Source: Spirometra erinaceieuropaei (Eukaryota; Platyhelminthes; Cestoda; Diphyllobothriidea; Diphyllobothriidae). From it: DNA of 64,000 nt. The stretch covers positions 2,366,005-2,430,004 of the forward strand of contig CACRXP010000014.1 of NCBI GenBank assembly GCA_902702965.1, read 5' to 3'. How positions within the stretch are numbered: the stretch's first letter is position 1; every line of letters starts with the position of its first letter. Positions 11,345 through 21,863 of the stretch are shown here, in pieces. The notes below the pieces were generated by a model, which was given only the letters and a program-made list of their open reading frames with translations, searched no databases and was not told where the DNA came from. Position numbers and translations under genes: made by a program.

Positions 11345-12232
11345 AAAAACCTTGCGAAGGTTTAATAATGTCCACAGAGATCGTGTCCAGATCCCGTCTG
11401 CTAACATTGCGCGCCGCCAAAAAAAGCCGTCGAAGCACTGAGGTGCCGGCAGATAATATACCAGATGCAAATTCGGTGCTCACTAAAGTGCTCTCTCGCC
11501 CTCACACACACGGTGTCGTTTGTGATGGTTACTACTGGGTCCTCGGTTAGGTCTCACAGACCTTTACCTTAGGTCTGCTGTAAAATTAAGCATTCAAATG
11601 GTGCGAAACAAATACCCAGTAGAGAAGGCTGCCGCGCGCACTTCTACAAGCTCCTCCTGTATGGTAATATGCGCGCCGATTGTTCGTTCCCGACAGGCAG
11701 ATTACCATTTCGGGCATCTTCGGTTGCTTCTGCGCCTCCTGTGACCTCAAATGTGGTCGACCGCCTGTGACTCCTTACAATGTGGTGCCTGTGTGCTTGG
11801 GACAGTCAAGACGCGCGCGCGCGCGCATGTGGTCGCCCTTTGTTATATTTTATGCGCGAAATTTTATAGTTATTCCATTTATTAGTAATTTCGTAAACTC
11901 GTAGTTATTCATGTTTGCTTAAGATGGAATTTATTAACTGTTGCGCGGTACACTCCAACTGGTGTGAGGCTCGGCACCCTTAACTGACGTTGCACGCATT
12001 ATCTTTGTTCTGCACTTGCTGGCGTTGACAGCTAAGTCCGTTCCAGCGTGGCAGCTTTGTTTGGTTTATCTCGACTTGTTCTTAGCGTGGGATCGCAATA
12101 TAAGTCGTTTTAATTCGCTAAACGCGTGTGCAGTTCAGTAAAATACCTGACTGGCAGGTAGACTTTAAAGGAGGGGTTTGGTTGCATGGTGAGAATGAGG
12201 CTATTCGTCACTGCATTTAACTTATTTAGTTT
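11345..12232. other. No gene; (CG)n run
   Basis: An alternating GC tract lies at 11,811-11,827 (Z-DNA-prone). Open frames at 11,368 and 11,680 (+) carry no motif. Confidence 0.4.
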
Positions 12233-12385
12233 TCTCATTGACACAACTGGGAAAAACTCGGCGCCTCGGTGGGATTCGAGCCCGCGCAGTAAGGGGAAGG
12301 CTTTAGTACAGCCAACGCTCTAACCACTTGAGCTACGAGGCCCCGCCGGACGACGCGAGTTTAATCACATTTGGGTCAAGTTACT
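12233..12385 (-). mobile_element. SINE2, copy 2
   Basis: The minus strand carries the class-II-tRNA-like unit: GGGGCCTCGTAGCTCAAGTG, then GTTGGCTGTACTAAAGCC, then a T-arm read through GCGGGCTCGAATCCCACC, ending CGAGGCGCC. Acceptor halves GGCCTCG and CGAGGC pair well. Both flanks match copies 1 and 3. Confidence 0.7.
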
Positions 12386-12510
12386 TGCTCAACCTACTGC
12401 TACGTCTGGAATCCACCAAATCTGATACAGTAATTTGACTGCCCAAGCAGGATTTCCAAAGTAATTCACCTAGAATTCACCAAATGACTACTAGGCTCAC
12501 GTAAATCATA

Positions 12511-12760
12511 GATATTTTGGCAGATTTTGAATAATTCATATTGACCCAACTGTGAAAACTCGGCGCCTCGTTGGGATTCGAACCCACGAAGTAAGGGGAA
12601 GGTTTAAGTACAGCCAACGCTCTAACAACGTCCGGCGGGGCCTCGTAGCTAAAGCGGTTATAGGGTTGGCTGCATTAAAGCCTTCCCCTTACTGCGTGGG
12701 TTCGAATCCCACCAAGGCGCCGAGTGTTTCACAGTTGGGTCAATATAAATTATTCAAAAA
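12511..12760. mobile_element. SINE2 head-to-head inverted pair
   Basis: A minus copy (12,541-12,632) lacks its 5' acceptor and D-arm segment. It is joined directly to a plus copy (12,634-12,752) that starts GTCCGGCGGGGCCTCGTAGC. The matched flanks (AATAATTCATATTGACCCAA and TTGGGTCAATATAAATTATT) extend the palindrome outward. Confidence 0.75.
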
Positions 12761-12931
12761 CTTCCTAAACATCATTTCATTTTCTACCCACAGACCCGTA
12801 AAGCCACTATCCTCTCTTAAATCATCCTTTTCAGCCCTCTAAACTTAAGTATTTCTTTGGGAACATTTGTAACTTTCGATCTGCCACACATGTTCCACGC
12901 AGTCATTCGCAGAAGTTGTGTTTATCCGGAT

Positions 12932-13110
12932 GGTCAGATGTGGCTATGTAGGCGCACCTGAGGTGAACAAACCCCAGCCACCTGTAACTCGGAGCCAGTT
13001 ATAATAAGAGATTTACAGGTGAGGCCGGGGAACACACAGGCGACGAGGTCGAGTAGTTGTATGCAAAAAAGATATTGGGAATGCGCGGTTAAATTATCAC
13101 ATTCCACATA
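12932..13110 (+). mobile_element. Merlin-type MITE (family E), copy 1, truncated
   Basis: It starts GGTCAGATGTGGCTATGTAG and carries the internal CCACCTGTAA...TTACAGGTG module shared with the elements at 21.36 and 25.05 kb. The expected right terminus is not found; similarity fades near 13.1 kb, where repeat J begins. Confidence 0.6.
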
Positions 13111-13129
13111 GGGAAGAAGAAGACTGTTT

Positions 13130-13480
13130 AATCGCAGGAACCATTTCTTTATTCGCCTGCGCTTTCGAACACGTACGAGAGTCCATTGTCAGAAATAAAA
13201 GCGGTAACAGAACCGCCAACGATTATAGGGACGCGAGCCAACTAAACATCAGTGACGCCAGAATGGGGGTGACTGCGCAGGGCTCTGTATGCCGCCACCA
13301 GACCGATACATCGATTAACTGAGTTCTTTGAGAACCTGGCTTCAATCAATCCGCGGCTTGTCTTGCTTCAGGCGTAGGCGATTATCTTCGTGACTGCGAA
13401 GCTGAATATTTGCCTGATTCAATTTGCAGGGTTTCTGGTTGAAGATTCAGCTACGGCTTCAAGGTGTCACCGAACGGTGA
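13130..13480 (-). repeat. Repeat J copy 1 with decayed hammerhead
   Basis: The minus-strand end (about 13,140-13,200) reads TTTCTGACAATGGA, then GTGTTCGAAAGCGCAGGCGA, then ATAAAG. It parallels the PLE hammerhead at 53.7 kb (TTTCTGATGATGGG, ATCCGAAACGTCAGGC, TAATAAAGC). CTGATGA and GAAACGTC are both mutated. The remainder aligns loosely with 27,370-27,740. It is probably an old PLE long-repeat end. Confidence 0.45.
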
Positions 13481-13995
13481 AACCCACAAAGTAAGCATAC
13501 CCTTCAATTTTTGCTCTGCCTGAGCAAACAGAATTGAAAAGTCGTCCTCGTAAGCCTCACTTACCTCCTCTCATGATAAAGAATACATTTCACATAGTTT
13601 CACAAAAGACCAGAGTCGATAAGATTGGGCTTCCGCACACATGACAGTTACGCCGTCTTGTTTAGGCCACACTTGTAATTATTCCGAGGTCTGGAGTCTA
13701 GCCTTCTGTCTATTGTGTTTTGTTCACGAAACCTCCTCTCTAACGTAGAAGGGAACATTTGCTGACAGAAGGGATTCTGGCATATGGAAATTTCTGCCAC
13801 AATGACGACATCTCTCAAGTCAGTGGTGATTGGTCAGCTGACAGAACATTCGGTACATCTAACCTGTTCAACTAGTGCTTGTGAGGCCTTTGATTAAGTT
13901 GTGCATAAGACACGTGACACAAATCACGACACAAATGGAAATTTACAGCAATGCAGACTGCGGAGCTGCCAAACCAAAAAAATGTTTACCTCAAT
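13481..13995. other. No recognised gene
   Basis: I see no supported coding or repeat feature in this stretch. Confidence 0.4.
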
Positions 13996-14815
13996 AAAGT
14001 GTGCTATTATTTTGTGTGGAGGTCGGATCATGTCGGACCATATCCGATATGAGAGAGAGAGGAATGCGCTTCATTTTGAAATCATATGTTCAAAATTTTC
14101 AGCAAAAATTTGGCTCCATTCACTATGGGCAGTAAATAAGTTAATAGATTATTCAAGAGTCAAAGTTTAACACAAAGAAACGATTATTATGGGGATAGTT
14201 CAAGTCTTAGCTTCTGTATTTCTGTCTCTTCGCACGTAAGATAGCGCGCTAAAAATGGCAATACAGAAGCTCGATAAGCCGATGTGCGACAGGATATAAG
14301 ACGGAAGTTGCGGCGCATCGGGCGGGAAGACTTGGCAGACATAAGATCGGAATGTAGGGGATGAGCAACGTCATTTAGAATTCGACCAGCAAATTGCTTG
14401 ACCGCATTGAAGTGTCGTTGTAAGATTGTGTAAACTAAAAAAATATAAGAAACGCCAGCAGCAGAAGAGAGCATGCGGAGGATTCGTTTCAAAATTAAAA
14501 GATCCTTTTTTAACAAAGCAGGAAAAACGACAGGAGAACAGTATAGGATAAGAGGAAGAATGCAGGCATCAATGAATCGCCAGACTAAGGGTTGAGGTGT
14601 GTGGTAGGAACGTAAACGACGAATGTAGTAAAGAAGTTTACGAACTTTAATAAATAGGGACTCAATATGGAGGGAAAAAGAAAGATTTGAGGACAAAGTA
14701 ACGCCGAGATACCTGAAAGAGGATACTTCGTTAGGAAGAATGTCAGAGGAACGAAAAAAACTCGTCTTGAATTTCCAACCAACCAGTCGTTCACGGTAAA
14801 ACAAACTCATATCAA
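13996..14815 (-). mobile_element. Non-LTR retrotransposon (CR1/Jockey-like), 5'-truncated 3' end
   Basis: This is the C-terminal end of a reverse-transcriptase ORF plus its 3' UTR. The 3' UTR near 14,190-14,000 matches those of the copies at 35.4 and 49.3 kb (ATTATTAACTTATTT-like block, GTGAATGGAGCCAAATTTTT) and ends in a (TC)n tail at 14,050-14,066. The insertion starts inside the RT ORF at about 14,812. No target duplication was found by eye. Confidence 0.8.
14187..14810 (-). pseudogene. LINE reverse transcriptase C-terminus (207 codons open)
   Basis: The open frame reads FRYLGVTLSSNLSFSLHIES, then VRKLLYYIRRLRS, PLVWRFIDACILPLILYCSP and RTSAYRASVLPFLARYLT. This is the post-palm C-terminal region typical of APE-class non-LTR elements, where YLGV.L...L....HI is a hallmark. 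The catalytic YADD box is upstream of the truncation, so the fragment has no RT active site. The start Met is incidental. The long open frame suggests a relatively recent insertion. Confidence 0.8.
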
Positions 14816-14877
14816 GGGTCGAGGATACAGATTAGTTCCAACGGCTGGCAGGCGTGGCTGAAGGCGAGGACCGTCAA

Positions 14878-15065
14878 GCTAGTTTGGGGTCGACAGTATG
14901 TTCCTGTCTAACAGCAGGTGTTCTGCATACTCTTCTGTTTCTTCGAACTCTTTCAGTTAAACTGACCAGCCAGTTCGCCATTTGAGATACCGCTAACAGA
15001 ATCAGAAATGTTTGTTGAAATGAGAAGATTTTGATTATCTCTTGAAATTTCGGGTTATTAGAATC
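14878..15065 (-). pseudogene. Possible PLE C-terminal fragment
   Basis: A GGGGTCGACAGTATG...TGTCTAACAG...CAGGTGTT block is shared with the PLE C-terminal fragments near 51.1 and 54.36 kb. Minus-strand text includes VDPK near the same place. The similarity is short and the assignment weak. Confidence 0.35.
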
Positions 15066-15089
15066 ACTTGCCACTTGCTAAAATGACTC

Positions 15090-15640
15090 TCATGACAGTT
15101 CGACCATCGTTTTCGATGATGTCCACCGTGTGCCCCACAGTTGCAGCAGCAAAGGGAGCAGGGACGGTGACTTACGCAGGGGGTTTATAGTGCCGGTAGA
15201 CTTGCGTAGCATCTACCAACACTCTCTCCTCCTCCCTCGCCCAAGCCCGGTGTCAAGACAGAGTCAAGAAGACCGGAGACGAGAGAGGCCGCAGGTGGAT
15301 GGCTCGGACGGATCCTCACCTTGGCGTTCCACCACACCCCCTGGTCCACACAACAAATAACCAGGATTTCAACCAACACAAGAGAGATTTGGAGGCTGGC
15401 ACGGCCGAAGCCGCACCTGGGCGTGCCGCCAACGCCTGGCTCGGATCCCACACTGTGATGGGAGTGCCATAAAGGCCACATTAAAAAGGAGCCATTGCAG
15501 CCTGACTCTCAGACCGCCTCCTGTCAAGGAGGAGGTCCAAGTTACCCCGTCAGTTGGCAACCTTGAGGAGTCAGGAGGAGTCTGACTCTCATAAAGGCTA
15601 CTCACAGCCATAACCCGAACCCGGGGCGCCAACGGTTAGG
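15090..15640 (+). repeat. Dispersed repeat D, copy 2
   Basis: It opens with CATGACAGTTCGACCATCG, GTCCACCGTGTGCCCCACAG and GGGACGGTGACTT, then continues through GACAGAGTCAAGAAGACCGG and a CCTGGTCCACACAACAAAT block. It is followed by a GCC-rich stretch and CAGTTGGCAACCTTGAG, also seen in the copy at 51.5 kb. Confidence 0.6.
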
Positions 15641-17095
15641 GCAGGATTTGATGCGAACACGTCTTGGGGACTGCAGCAATTCTTATGCTTCGCGTCACTC
15701 AGAGCGCAAGCCTCTTACAGGCCTAACTCCATACTTCACCACTATTTGATGCACCTAAAGACCTTCTGGCTGACAGAGCGCAATATCGCGCTTCCCAGAC
15801 ATAAGTCAGGGAAAACGGAATTAGGAAGGAAACCTTTGCTGGGTATGAGTTCACAAGCATTTGGTAGCAAGCACTGGAAGGAGTGAGTGACTGATGTGGG
15901 TCTGAAGCCCACTGCACTGATCGGCCAGAGGGGAAAATAACATCAGCACCTGCACGAGACGAGCCACCGGTGGGGACAGCAGGGGGGGGGGTGGGCGCGT
16001 GCAGCTGCCAAAAGGATGGTGACGGAAAAAAGCAAGAGTGGTCTTGCAGTGGTGGCACACATCGACTGGGCGCCTGCAATTGCACAGAAGTGCACCATCA
16101 GAAGTCAATTACTAACAAGGTGATGAGACCCATCGTCTGTCGACTGCAAAATAATCGTAAAGAAGAGTAATTTGCGTTGAAGAGACCGGCTGACATCCGA
16201 ATGGTGTGGTGGCATCCAGAACTGATCTACGAATGACGACCCTGAACTTTCAGGCTGAAATGGGATTGACTTTGGTGCAACCGGGATTCTGGACAACCAT
16301 GAATACCATACGGTAATACGGACACTCAGAGCTTGACTGTGTCGGTCTGCTGCTCATTAAACCGTCACATCGGACCACTTGAGGCTTCCGCGGCTCTGCG
16401 CCACCATTAAACATACAGTCACTTGCAGTTGCGTTTGTGGACGCAGCTAAACGCAAATTTTTATAAAAGAAACCTGGGATTAACCATTAGCTCAGTTTTT
16501 GGGACGACTTGTGGAAACTAGGGAAATTCTAGAGTCAGGAAATTGATGTCGTCAGGTGGGAACGAATTGCCAACCTGATTTCGTGTCGAATACTCTGTTG
16601 ATTGTGGTATATAAGACTCGCCTGCTATAGGCTGCTGGAAGAGATGGCGATGGCAATGTGCCAATGAGCTTTCCCTCCTGATCTTTTATTTTTCCTCGCC
16701 ATGCGACCAGTTTTGATGAACTTCTGTTGAATTCCGTTTTGAGGGAACATGAGCTGCCCCGTAGACGATAAAACGCACACTGCCTGGAATTTTTGTGAGG
16801 CAGTATTCCCTCGGCAGTGCTGGAGAACTAAGTTAGACCAAACAAATGATCATCTCATGACCCTCAATACACACGAATGGAGATCATTTATTTTGTGATA
16901 ATTCACGCAGACGAGGGAGTGCGGTGGTGAATTGCCTTAGGTTCCACACTAAATATCTGGGATTCCAAGGAGACTCCGAGTCGGGCAATATCTGTGACAT
17001 AGTTAAATCTATAGAAAAGGAAGTTTTGCCTCAAATGGACGCCCACATAGTCAGGCTGTCGTGGGGAGATAGTAATGTAAACCGAATGGTCGTGA
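15641..17095. other. No recognised gene; poly-G run
   Basis: A run of ten or more G lies at 15,982-15,993. Open frames at 15,723-16,456 overlap one another on both strands and have no motif. A short scrap of repeat G follows at 17,098-17,175. Confidence 0.4.
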
Positions 17096-17175
17096 ACCGA
17101 TCCCTTACAGTTTTGTTATGTGGCGGCGGGAAATCGGCGAATGATAGGGGCTGTAGTCAGTTCCGGATTTGAAAT

Positions 17176-17953
17176 GTTGACCAAATAACCTACTCTATAG
17201 TAGGAATGTTATAGTTTAGTATGAGGGTATGAATATTAATGCTCAACGCTATTCTGATCATACGTTTGCAGAAACAAAGAACGAACTGACCATGCCTCGC
17301 GCCCATGAACTATTTTAACGTTCCTTCATTGACTTCTGGTAGAATTATAACCTGCCAGAGTGGGTTTTAACTTCCAGAAAGTGCTAAAAGGACTTACAAT
17401 TTGAGACCGGTTTCTGCGATAAAGCACTCACCTCTTACTCCGTATTTTCGAACTTTCGTTTGTGTTAGTTGTCGGTATGCTCCTACTACAGCTAGGAATT
17501 TTAGAGACCTTTCTTACCAGCCACCAGTATTGTCATTAAAATAGCACCTAGTCAAGTCGAAAAATCAAGAAAGAAAACGTTGCGAGAAGAATAAGGTAGG
17601 ATTGCTGGACCCAGAAGTTTACTGGATTCTGACTCGAACACTCGCAGACAAGGCTGTCGTTTTCCGATGAGTATCTGGAACGACTATTACTGGTTAGCCT
17701 GCATGTCACTTACACCGTGGCAGGCGGTAAGGCCCACGACGGACCCACTGCATGTGCACAGGCGTGATCTGCGTGCGAATTTGTTTACAGTGAAGCCGAC
17801 CTACGCACTAACCACCTCACTCTCTCTCCAGTCACACACACACACACACACAACTCGTTCCAGTGACAAAGGAGAATTAAAATGACTAAAGGCAGACGTG
17901 GACACTGCGGCTGACAGGGCTAAACAGCCAGTCAGTGCCGTCCACGCATGAAC
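17176..17953. other. No gene; short (CA)n
   Basis: There is a (CA)n run at 17,834-17,851. No other supported feature is present. Confidence 0.4.
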
Positions 17954-17955
17954 TA

Positions 17956-18864
17956 CAGTAGGTGGGCTAACTCATGAGATGTCGACCGAAATTTCGGAAT
18001 GCGTTCCCCTTTCGAAAAGATTAATTAAGTAGGGTTATAAAACTAATCATCTTGCAGCATAATTCTATAATAATTCAGTTACCCCAGGACGCCGGCTTTC
18101 GAATGAACTACTTTCCGGCTGCATGCAAAAACCATACCCTGCAAAAAAATGACTACTTAAGTAGCACGCAATCTTCTCATTGATTTTCGATGTCCCTGAA
18201 AATTCGATCATATTTCATGGAAAACATGCATAAAAATATTCCTTCTTTCGCTCATTCGGTAGAACCTTACGTCTTCGTTAGATTTTATACTCGAAGGAAG
18301 AATACAATTCGATTTTACAAACTATTCTAATTCCCGAACAATTTTGAACCCGACCTGCCGTCACACTTGCATTCAGGGTTTCCAAAGTACAAGTCGCATA
18401 TTCTCCATGTACGGAAAACCATACATTTCTCTACGGTATTAAAGGTAAACCATATGGGGTTCATAAAATTAAACAGTGGATTTGAGAAATATTGTTTACT
18501 TTACAAGCCGAATTATACCCTTCTTTTGAGCATAAAATTGAAAGAAGACGTTATTTTCTACCGAATAAATAAAAGAATGAATGTTTTTCATGCATGTTTT
18601 CCATGAAATATAATTGAATTTCCAAGGTCATCGAAAATCAACGAGAAAATTGCATGCTGCTTAAGTAGTCATTTTTTGCAGAGTATAGTTCCTGCATGTA
18701 GTCGAAAATAAGTTCGTTCGAAAGAAGGCACCCTGAGGTAACTGGATCATTATAGAATTATGCTGCAAGATGATTAGTTTTAAAACCGTACTCAGTTAAT
18801 TTTTTCGAAAAGAGAACGCATTTCGAAAGTTCGGTTAACAATTCATGAGTTAGCCCACCTACTG
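17956..18864. mobile_element. Foldback DNA transposon, family B, copy 1
   Basis: It is bounded by TA|CAG...CTG|TA. The left arm starts CAGTAGGTGGGCTAACTCAT and the right arm ends with its exact complement. The arms are about 365 bp, mirrored through GAAAAGATTAATTAAGTAGG and GATGATTAGTTTTAAAAC-type blocks, and flank about 180 bp of unique centre. No transposase is present. Confidence 0.85.
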
Positions 18865-18866
18865 TA

Positions 18867-19470
18867 TCTGCTAACTCCACACAGTATCAGGAGCCAATAA
18901 GAGGTTTCTCGCATTCCACATGAACTAGAATGCCGCAAAGGGTACATTAAAAAGGAGTCTTTGCAGCCTAGCATTCATTTGTAGGCAGAACCGAGCTGTT
19001 TTGCCAGTCTACGGTCTTTCAAGTCGGAATCGTTGGAGCATTGGGACAGGTTCAAGGCGTCCATAGTTATTAGTAGCGAGAAAGTTCGGCGCCGGATGGA
19101 GGCTGGCATAATTTTATTCTCTCTTGCTTATTTCCTGGCGGTGACAAGTGTCCGTCAAACGAGCTGGGTGTGAGCTTTGAAGTAGTAACTGATGCGGCGC
19201 GAAGTCGACATTGAATATTTGCTATAAACGGAACCGGATCTTGCGGATAGGAGATGCGCCATTGTGACACTAAGTAAAGGAACCCATTACAATCCAAACT
19301 TTGTTCAAGCTGGGAGTCTTCCCTTCGTAACTTTTGGAATCGTGATTTTATTGCAGTGGGTGAGGTACTGAATATGTATGAGGCTTTGTATCACCAGTCG
19401 ACCTCTCTCTCTCTCAACGTGTCACTCCCATGCGCTAGTGGCCTGCCAGATTTTGTTATGTGCTATAGAA
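18867..19470. other. No gene; repeat D scrap
   Basis: A GTACATTAAAAAGGAGTCTT block at 18,940-18,985 resembles a piece of repeat D copy 2. Nothing else is supported. Confidence 0.4.
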
Positions 19471-19471
19471 C

Positions 19472-19895
19472 ACACACGACAGTTTGACCGTCTTTGCCGA
19501 CGATGTCCACCTCGTGCTCCATAATAAGGTGAAGAAGACAGGGTGACTTGTGCGTGAATTAGTTTAAAGTGATGGTAGACTTGCGCAGTGTCTGCCGCAC
19601 TCTCTCTCTTTGTAACACCCACCTGAACCCGGTGTCAAGGTAGAGTCAAGAAGACCGGAGACGGTGCAGGGCGCAGTTCTGCAACACACACTTGACCAGG
19701 ATTTTGACCAACAACAGCAGTAACAACAACACCCCAACAGGGGTCAGAAGGACGATGATGACTGTACAGCCATGCCCACCACTTGTATACCCAGCGGAAG
19801 CGTAAGCTCATCTACCGGCAGGGAACCTGGTGTCAGGGAACTGCCAGCGCATTCCAGGCTGCGAGGGCCATGGTTTGCTGATGCTGACATAGCAC
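19472..19895 (+). repeat. Dispersed repeat D, copy 3
   Basis: It has CACGACAGTTTGACCGTC, GATGTCCACCTCGTGCTCCA and a GTCAAGAAGACCGGAGACG block. A distal CCAGCGGAAGCGTAAGCTCA/GGGAACCTGGTGTCAGGGA block matches, inverted, the copy at 50.4 kb. Confidence 0.6.
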
Positions 19896-19896
19896 G

Positions 19897-19900
<4 letters not shown>

Positions 19901-19955
<55 letters not shown>
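19901..19955. repeat. (CA)n microsatellite
   Basis: About 24 uninterrupted CA units are followed by AAACACAC, directly downstream of repeat D copy 3. It creates a false (His-Thr)n frame. Confidence 0.97.
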
Positions 19956-19956
<1 letters not shown>

Positions 19957-20035
19957 GGCCCAACATTTAAATCGTTTATTATGTTGGAATGGTGCTAAAG
20001 CATGGATGGTGAATCAGGCCATGAGCGTTTGCCTG

Positions 20036-20515
20036 TCAATGACAGTTCGACCGTCGCATCCGACGATGTCCACTGTGGGCCCCACAGCGGCAGCGGTGGA
20101 AGCAGGGACGGTGACTTTCTCAGGGGTTTATAGTGCCAGTAGACGTGCGCTGCGTCCACCTACATTCTCTCATGCTCTCCCGCCTGAGTTTGGTGTCAAG
20201 ACAGAGTCAAGAGGACCGGAGACGAGGGAGGCCGCAGGTGGATGGCTTGGACGGATCCTCACCTTGGCGCTCCACTCCGTACCCCCTGGTCCACACAACA
20301 AATGACCAGGATTTTGACCACAAAACAATGCGGTGGTGGCAGAGATCCCAGTTGTGCGACGACTGTCGACAACAGGGTCTGCCAGCGCACCCCGTAAATG
20401 TTGGTATTTGTTACTGTGCACAGATAACGTCTACCAGAATCCGATTTGGCCCCCGTGTTGGTCCAGCGCATCTAACACGTGGCCCGTTTGGGGGGCTAAT
20501 CAATGAAGTGACATA
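20036..20515 (+). repeat. Dispersed repeat D, copy 4
   Basis: It opens TCAATGACAGTTCGACCGTC and carries GACAGAGTCAAGAGGACCGG, GGATCCTCACCTTGGCG and CCTGGTCCACACAACAAATG, as in copy 2. It ends with the GGCCCCCGTGTTGGTCCAGC block seen in copies 1 and 6. It abuts repeat G. Confidence 0.6.
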
Positions 20516-21087
20516 CTGATGAACCGTCTGCGGGAGTGACGGCGATCAACAACGAAAAATGTTTGTTCTGTTATTATTGCCACTGCAAAGAAGCCGAGTA
20601 ATGCTACATCGTAAGTTGAGTTAATAACAAAGACGGAGGACGAAGAAAAATGTGAGAATGTCTAAAATGGAGAGAGAATCAAGACGTTCAATTCTGCTGC
20701 CCGATTCTGACGTCTTCAGACTTCCCCCAGCCAGCTACTTACATATATTTTGACAAACCTTAGGGCGATACCGACCATTGCTGCTTAATGAGGGATGGGA
20801 CTTTTGGCATGGAGACGGGCACAGACAGACGTTTTCGTAGTTAATGTCAATTCTCAGTGCAGTTTAGCGATTCCCCCATCCGATTAAGGATTCGTGTAAA
20901 TCTCTCTGAATTCGTAGACATATCGCTAAAAGTGCAGTTCTCAAAGGAGTCTGGATTACTTGGCTAGACAGATCACGTACACCTAAAAGTTTTTCCACTT
21001 TGAACAGAGCCGTCACTTTCTTCCCTTCCAGTACCCATTGGCAGTTTTGATGTGCGACAATGGAGAATCGGCGAATGATAGGGTAAG
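20516..21087 (-). repeat. Dispersed repeat G, copy 2
   Basis: This is the inverse of 2,406-2,987. Shared landmarks are TTAATGAGGGATGGGACTTT, AGCGATTCCCCCATCCGATT and AATTCGTAGACATA. Divergence is moderate, with several small indels. Confidence 0.6.
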
Positions 21088-21317
21088 TATCGGGTGAAGG
21101 ACCCCAAGCATCCATGGCGTACAAAGAATACCTACCTTACTTATTTAAGGGAGTTTTAGTCCGACACGATTATTTCGGTTCGGTGTTTCACCGAAAAAGG
21201 TGGTGTCTTCTGTTCTAGACGGTCTGGTGCATTAGCTACAATCATTTCAGCTCAGAGAGTTGAGAAGCGATCGGATATGCCATCCATGAACAACGCAAAC
21301 ACGCTTTAGAAGGACGC

Positions 21318-21356
21318 CAGGAGTCACTCTAACTGGGCGGCTCAAACAAAAACATG
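21318..21356 (-). repeat. Repeat F copy 2, left part
   Basis: The GTCACTCTAACTGGGCGGCT...CAAAAACATG segment ends exactly at the insertion point of the MITE. The last 8 bp, AAAACATG (21,349-21,356), are repeated at 21,733-21,740. Confidence 0.75.
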
Positions 21357-21732
21357 GGTCAGATGTGGATATGTAGCCCAACCTGAAGTAAACAAGCCCC
21401 AGTCACCTGTAATAGGGAACCGGTGGTAATTGGGGTTTGTACAGGTGGGGACGGTGAACGCACAGGCAATGAGCTCAGACATTTGTATGCAACAGAAAAA
21501 CCATTGAGAATGTGCGGTTGTAATTTGATTAGTTGAGAAATAGTTGCCCTAACCCCAACTCCAACAGTATTGTATCCAATGGTAGGAGGCGCTCACCGAT
21601 CTTTCTTACGGAACTCACTCGTTCCGCTGTGCCTTATGGACTCTCTCTCGAGCCCAACCAGCAGCTGCACACCGGCGCATGATAGAGGCAGTATTGTATC
21701 CATCAAGTGGGGCTACAAAACCACATCTTACC
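21357..21732. mobile_element. Merlin-type MITE (family E), copy 2, with 8-bp TSD
   Basis: The termini are GGTCAGATGTGG and CCACATCTTACC (inverted). Flanks are AAAACATG on both sides, a perfect 8-bp target duplication, and the uninterrupted target is visible at 2,112-2,119. Internal landmarks are a CACCTGTAATAGGG...GTACAGGTG semi-palindrome and CCCTAACCCC. TIRs starting GGT with 8-bp duplications and internal similarity to the Merlin element at 37.1 kb suggest a Merlin-mobilised MITE. A SINE1 fragment is nested inside. Confidence 0.8.
21579..21688 (-). mobile_element. SINE1, 5'-truncated, with 14-bp TSD
   Basis: The 3' part of SINE1 is present on the minus strand (GGGCTCGAGAGAGAGTCC through a GGTGAGCGCCTCCTACCAT end). 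It is flanked by perfect 14-bp repeats CAGTATTGTATCCA at 21,565-21,578 and 21,689-21,702. The 5' truncation and long duplication support LINE-type retrotransposition into the MITE. Confidence 0.85.
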
Positions 21733-21863
21733 AAAACATGCGTTCCCGTAACGTATGGCCATTTTGTCAAACCAGTCATGCTGCTATTCCTGTCTCCTGT
21801 GAATCGAACGACCAGTTGATCTTCGGCGTCGACAGTGTCGACGCGACCAACCATCCGAGTTTA
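21733..21863 (-). repeat. Repeat F copy 2, right part
   Basis: It continues repeat F from the duplicated AAAACATG through CGTTCCCGTAACG and the GTCGACAGTGTCGAC palindrome to ACCATCCGAGTTT. It is inverted relative to copy 1. Confidence 0.75.

Noticed and set aside
19772..20305. 177-codon plus-strand frame
   Set aside because: It crosses a (CA)n run and two copies of repeat D, and the frame is not conserved in other D copies.
20516..20560. Hammerhead core with CTGATGA and a CCGTC/GACGG stem
   Set aside because: GAAA does not follow stem II, and the sequence is part of repeat G without structural support.
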